In this document: piece by piece, positions 5,298 to 7,142 of the stretch
Layout: every line of letters starts with the position of its first letter
How positions within the stretch are numbered: position 1 is the stretch's first letter
DNA from: Gammaproteobacteria bacterium
GTDB taxonomy: Bacteria; Pseudomonadota; Gammaproteobacteria; GRL18
Assembly: GCA_030632625.1 (NCBI GenBank)
Contig: DAOVUK010000157.1
Coordinates: 1 to 7,142 of the forward strand
DNA length: 7,142 bases
Direction: 5' to 3'
Program-made: the position numbers and the translations under genes
Notes under the pieces: model-generated
What the model was told of the DNA's origin: nothing
Databases searched by the model: none
What the model saw: the letters and a program-made list of their open reading frames with translations, nothing else

Positions 5298-6926
5298 ATG
5301 AACAGACAGAAAAGAAACAGACAGAAATGGAAAAACCTCTCACTGATTCGTCATGGCGAATCAACTTGCAACGAGGTGAATCGTTTTGCGGGTGCGGTTG
5401 ATGCACCTCTTTCCCCTCTTGGCGAGGCCCAGGCGCGTAAGGCATCGAAGCAATGGCGAGATTCAGCCCCGGACCGTATCTATACCTCACCACTGCAGCG
5501 TGCCCACCGTACAGCTGAATTAGTATTCCCTGATTTCGCTACGGGCATAGGTGCTGAGGAAACGGGGGTAATACTCGATGCGCGAATTCAGGAGCGGGAT
5601 TTTGGTGATTTCACTCTACGTAACAAGGCATTTCTGCAAAGCGAGATGGGATTGGCAAACTATGAAACAGCCCTCTACGGCGATAATAAACAGAATCAGG
5701 ATGGCGAGAGTTTCAGTGCCCTCTATAGGCGGGTGTTGTCCTTTCTCAGGGATGAACTACACCCATTGCTGGTTCGTGGTATGCGTATTGTAGTAGTCGC
5801 CCACAAGTATGTTATCGAACTACTGGCCCGTTTGATCCTGCGCATGCCTGAGCATGGGGGCTATGATCTGCGCCTTCCCAATGCCAGTCTGCTCAATGCC
5901 TCAAAACTGGACTCATACTTGCGACAAGAGTCCAGATTCGGAAACAACCTGCGAGAATGGATCGTCCTCAACCATAGTTTCCTGATGATGGTTTCGCTTG
6001 CTCTTGGGCTGATAACGCACAAACTGACACCAGATCTCCAGATCCCGCCTCTCATGAGTATGGGATTGTTGACTATTGCTGCGACGATCGGTCTGACGCG
6101 AGTCGGCCTCCGTGGGTCACGCTCCAGCACACCGGTATTCTCGATACAGCTGACCATAATGCGTTATGCCGTGCTGCCACTGGGAGTTGGCCTGATTGCC
6201 TACCTTAATCCACAACACGAGTGGTTGACCTGGCTGGCAATTATATTTGCCGCCCCTGCCGCAGCCAGTGGTATCATTATCAGCCGCAGCACGGGAGGAA
6301 TGGTCCTTCCAACCGCTTATACCATTTTGGGTTCTACCCTGGTGGGAACGCTCTTTATCCCGCTGCTGCTGAGTCTATTAGGTGTGACTGATGTAGCGGG
6401 ATCAGTCTTTGTCCTGCTAATTACGTCAGGATCGGTCCTGCTGATACCGATCGCGCTCTCCTATATGATGCGCTCGCTAAATCCCATCAAGACTGCCCGC
6501 TTCGCGGAACATAATGCCGCTGCTGCAGTGCTTCTGATCGTGTTGTTCATTTTCCTCTCCGCGCAGCGGCTAGATCTGGATTCTTTCAACTCCTACGGCT
6601 GGTATGCGCTGATTACAGGTATAATATTAAGGATAGTTGCCTTTGGCATGGCCCGGCGCGGAAGTCTCTATGCAATAGACGACTATGTGGCTATGAGTTA
6701 TCCGAATCTTTTTTTAGTCATCATTTTGGCATCACTGCTGCAGATGGATGAACTATCAGTATTTGCAACCTGGCTGCTGCTGCCCATGTTTGCCCTGGCG
6801 CCGGTGGATCAATGGCTGAGCAAACGTTTTCTAGCTCCCTCAGCAGAAAGTGGACTGCTCGATTTTCTCGGTATTACAACGTTACCAGTAAGGGACGAAA
6901 ATATGCAACAGTCAATCTGGAAGTAA
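5298..6926 (+). CDS. Fusion of a histidine phosphatase (phosphoglycerate-mutase-like) domain with a BASS/SBF-like membrane transporter domain
   Basis: This 542-residue protein has two parts. Residues 1-about 210 form a complete histidine-phosphatase domain of dPGM type: LIRHGES with catalytic His19, NRFAGAVDAPLSPLGE, YTSPLQRAHRTAE with Arg68, ERDFGDF with the family Glu99, and VVAHKYVIELL with the second His169. The domain closes with a dPGM-like LPNASLLNASKLD segment. Residue 170 is Lys where relatives usually have Gly. Residues about 222-515 hold roughly ten hydrophobic segments. The stretch at 319-350 (APAAASGIIIS...GG...TILGSTLVGTLFIPLLL) resembles the first crossover motif of bile-acid:sodium symporters. 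The segment at 459-471 (AIDDYVAMSYPNL) is placed like their second, where the usual acidic and Gln-Asn residues differ. No signal peptide precedes the phosphatase, which should be cytoplasmic. The start is the first ATG after an in-frame TGA (5286), with no clear Shine-Dalgarno. A 15-bp duplication encodes NRQKR-NRQKW at the N-terminus. I infer phosphate-ester chemistry coupled to organic-anion transport; the substrate is unknown. Confidence 0.8.
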   Translation: MNRQKRNRQKWKNLSLIRHGESTCNEVNRFAGAVDAPLSPLGEAQARKASKQWRDSAPDRIYTSPLQRAHRTAELVFPDFATGIGAEETGVILDARIQERDFGDFTLRNKAFLQSEMGLANYETALYGDNKQNQDGESFSALYRRVLSFLRDELHPLLVRGMRIVVVAHKYVIELLARLILRMPEHGGYDLRLPNASLLNASKLDSYLRQESRFGNNLREWIVLNHSFLMMVSLALGLITHKLTPDLQIPPLMSMGLLTIAATIGLTRVGLRGSRSSTPVFSIQLTIMRYAVLPLGVGLIAYLNPQHEWLTWLAIIFAAPAAASGIIISRSTGGMVLPTAYTILGSTLVGTLFIPLLLSLLGVTDVAGSVFVLLITSGSVLLIPIALSYMMRSLNPIKTARFAEHNAAAAVLLIVLFIFLSAQRLDLDSFNSYGWYALITGIILRIVAFGMARRGSLYAIDDYVAMSYPNLFLVIILASLLQMDELSVFATWLLLPMFALAPVDQWLSKRFLAPSAESGLLDFLGITTLPVRDENMQQSIWK

Positions 6927-6934
6927 GATTCTTG

Positions 6935-6982
6935 AAGGATAGGAAATTCAATGGCATTTTCAATCTATAAAACAAAAATCGA
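6935..6982 (+). repeat. Right copy of a ~45-bp dispersed inverted repeat
   Basis: It begins AAGGATAGGAAATT eight bases after the phosphatase-transporter stop codon and contains AATGGCA, TTCAATC, ATAAA and AAATCGA in the same order as the minus-strand copy at 1339-1380. The two copies are inverted relative to each other and bracket about 5.5 kb holding the three intact genes. Confidence 0.8.
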
Positions 6983-7044
6983 CTCGGTTTGTTGATTAAG
7001 GGACTTGGCATTTATTAAAGTACCAAAACTGCTATGCTTTTGCT

Positions 7045-7134
7045 TCCCCCTTTTTCGCCTCAGGGCGCCTACTTTTGGCAAAGGGGGACTGAGGGGGTTT
7101 AAGTTGTTGATTTGCAACCCCCTCAATCCCCCTT
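7045..7134. repeat. Nested G5/C5 hairpin cluster, probably a repetitive intergenic element (may continue past the window)
   Basis: Five G5 or C5 tracts occur in 90 bases. The 19-base arms 7081-7099 (AAGGGGGACTGAGGGGGTT) and 7116-7134 are inverse complements with one mismatch, around a 16-base loop. A competing stem pairs TCCCCCTTT (7045-7053) with AAAGGGGGA (7080-7088) and encloses a small CGCC/GGCG hairpin (7056-7067). The two large stems share the 7080-7088 strand, so they are mutually exclusive. There is no T-run after the second arm, so this is not a textbook terminator, although it could block readthrough or stabilise mRNA ends. It resembles REP- or MITE-type intergenic repeats. No gene is visible in 6927-7142. 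Confidence 0.75.
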
Positions 7135-7142
7135 CTAAAGAA

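Noticed and set aside
5293..6157. Minus-strand frames at 5293-5493 and 5861-6157 and the plus-strand frame at 5578-5793
   Set aside because: They are shadows within the phosphatase-transporter gene, whose frame carries the catalytic motifs.
1380..6935. Calling the bracketed 5.5-kb segment a transposon
   Set aside because: There is no transposase, integrase or visible target-site duplication. The inverted repeats alone do not establish a mobile unit.

Overview
The window looks like a piece of a gammaproteobacterial chromosome of moderate GC content. I infer this from the family types (a proteobacterial-style zinc-ribbon remnant, a large GGDEF-EAL membrane protein paired with a periplasmic binding protein, and a dPGM-like phosphatase), not from any marker gene. 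I cannot name a genus. All intact genes are on the + strand.

Region 1 (1-1090). An open frame that enters from the left edge ends at 912. It encodes a highly repetitive, charged, probably disordered C-terminal tail: a Lys/Ala-rich histone-H1-like block, two arrays of 18-bp repeats (EPSAGK- and EPSASK-type hexapeptides) and an Arg/Ser-rich end. A perfect 14-bp inverted repeat with a T-run on either strand (1001-1034) is a clear bidirectional intrinsic terminator.

Region 2 (1091-1563). The minus strand holds a broken gene for a small zinc-ribbon protein that is not in any long ORF. Its 5' end is lost at the first zinc knuckle. Upstream of it is a ~42-bp repeat that recurs inverted at 6935-6982, then a palindrome that could be an operator, and the leader of the next gene.

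Region 3 (1564-5048). A two-gene unit encodes a secreted ABC-type solute-binding protein (PF04392-like) with no transporter genes beside it, then a membrane protein with a periplasmic sensor region, HAMP, GGDEF and EAL domains. The arrangement resembles the Vibrio NspS-MbaA system, in which a periplasmic binding protein reports ligand to a GGDEF-EAL protein. The likely role is to turn an extracellular small molecule into a change in cyclic-di-GMP. The ligand is unknown.

Region 4 (5298-6926). A 542-residue protein joins a complete N-terminal histidine-phosphatase (phosphoglycerate-mutase-like) domain to a ~10-segment membrane domain resembling the bile-acid:sodium symporter (BASS/SBF) fold. 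This fusion is the most unusual item in the window. It may couple a phosphate-ester reaction in the cytoplasm to transport of an organic anion.

Region 5 (6927-7142). Non-coding: the second copy of the inverted repeat, then a cluster of G5/C5 tracts forming strong nested hairpins that runs to the window edge and looks like a repetitive intergenic element. The two copies of the ~45-bp repeat bracket regions 3 and 4, but no transposase is visible.
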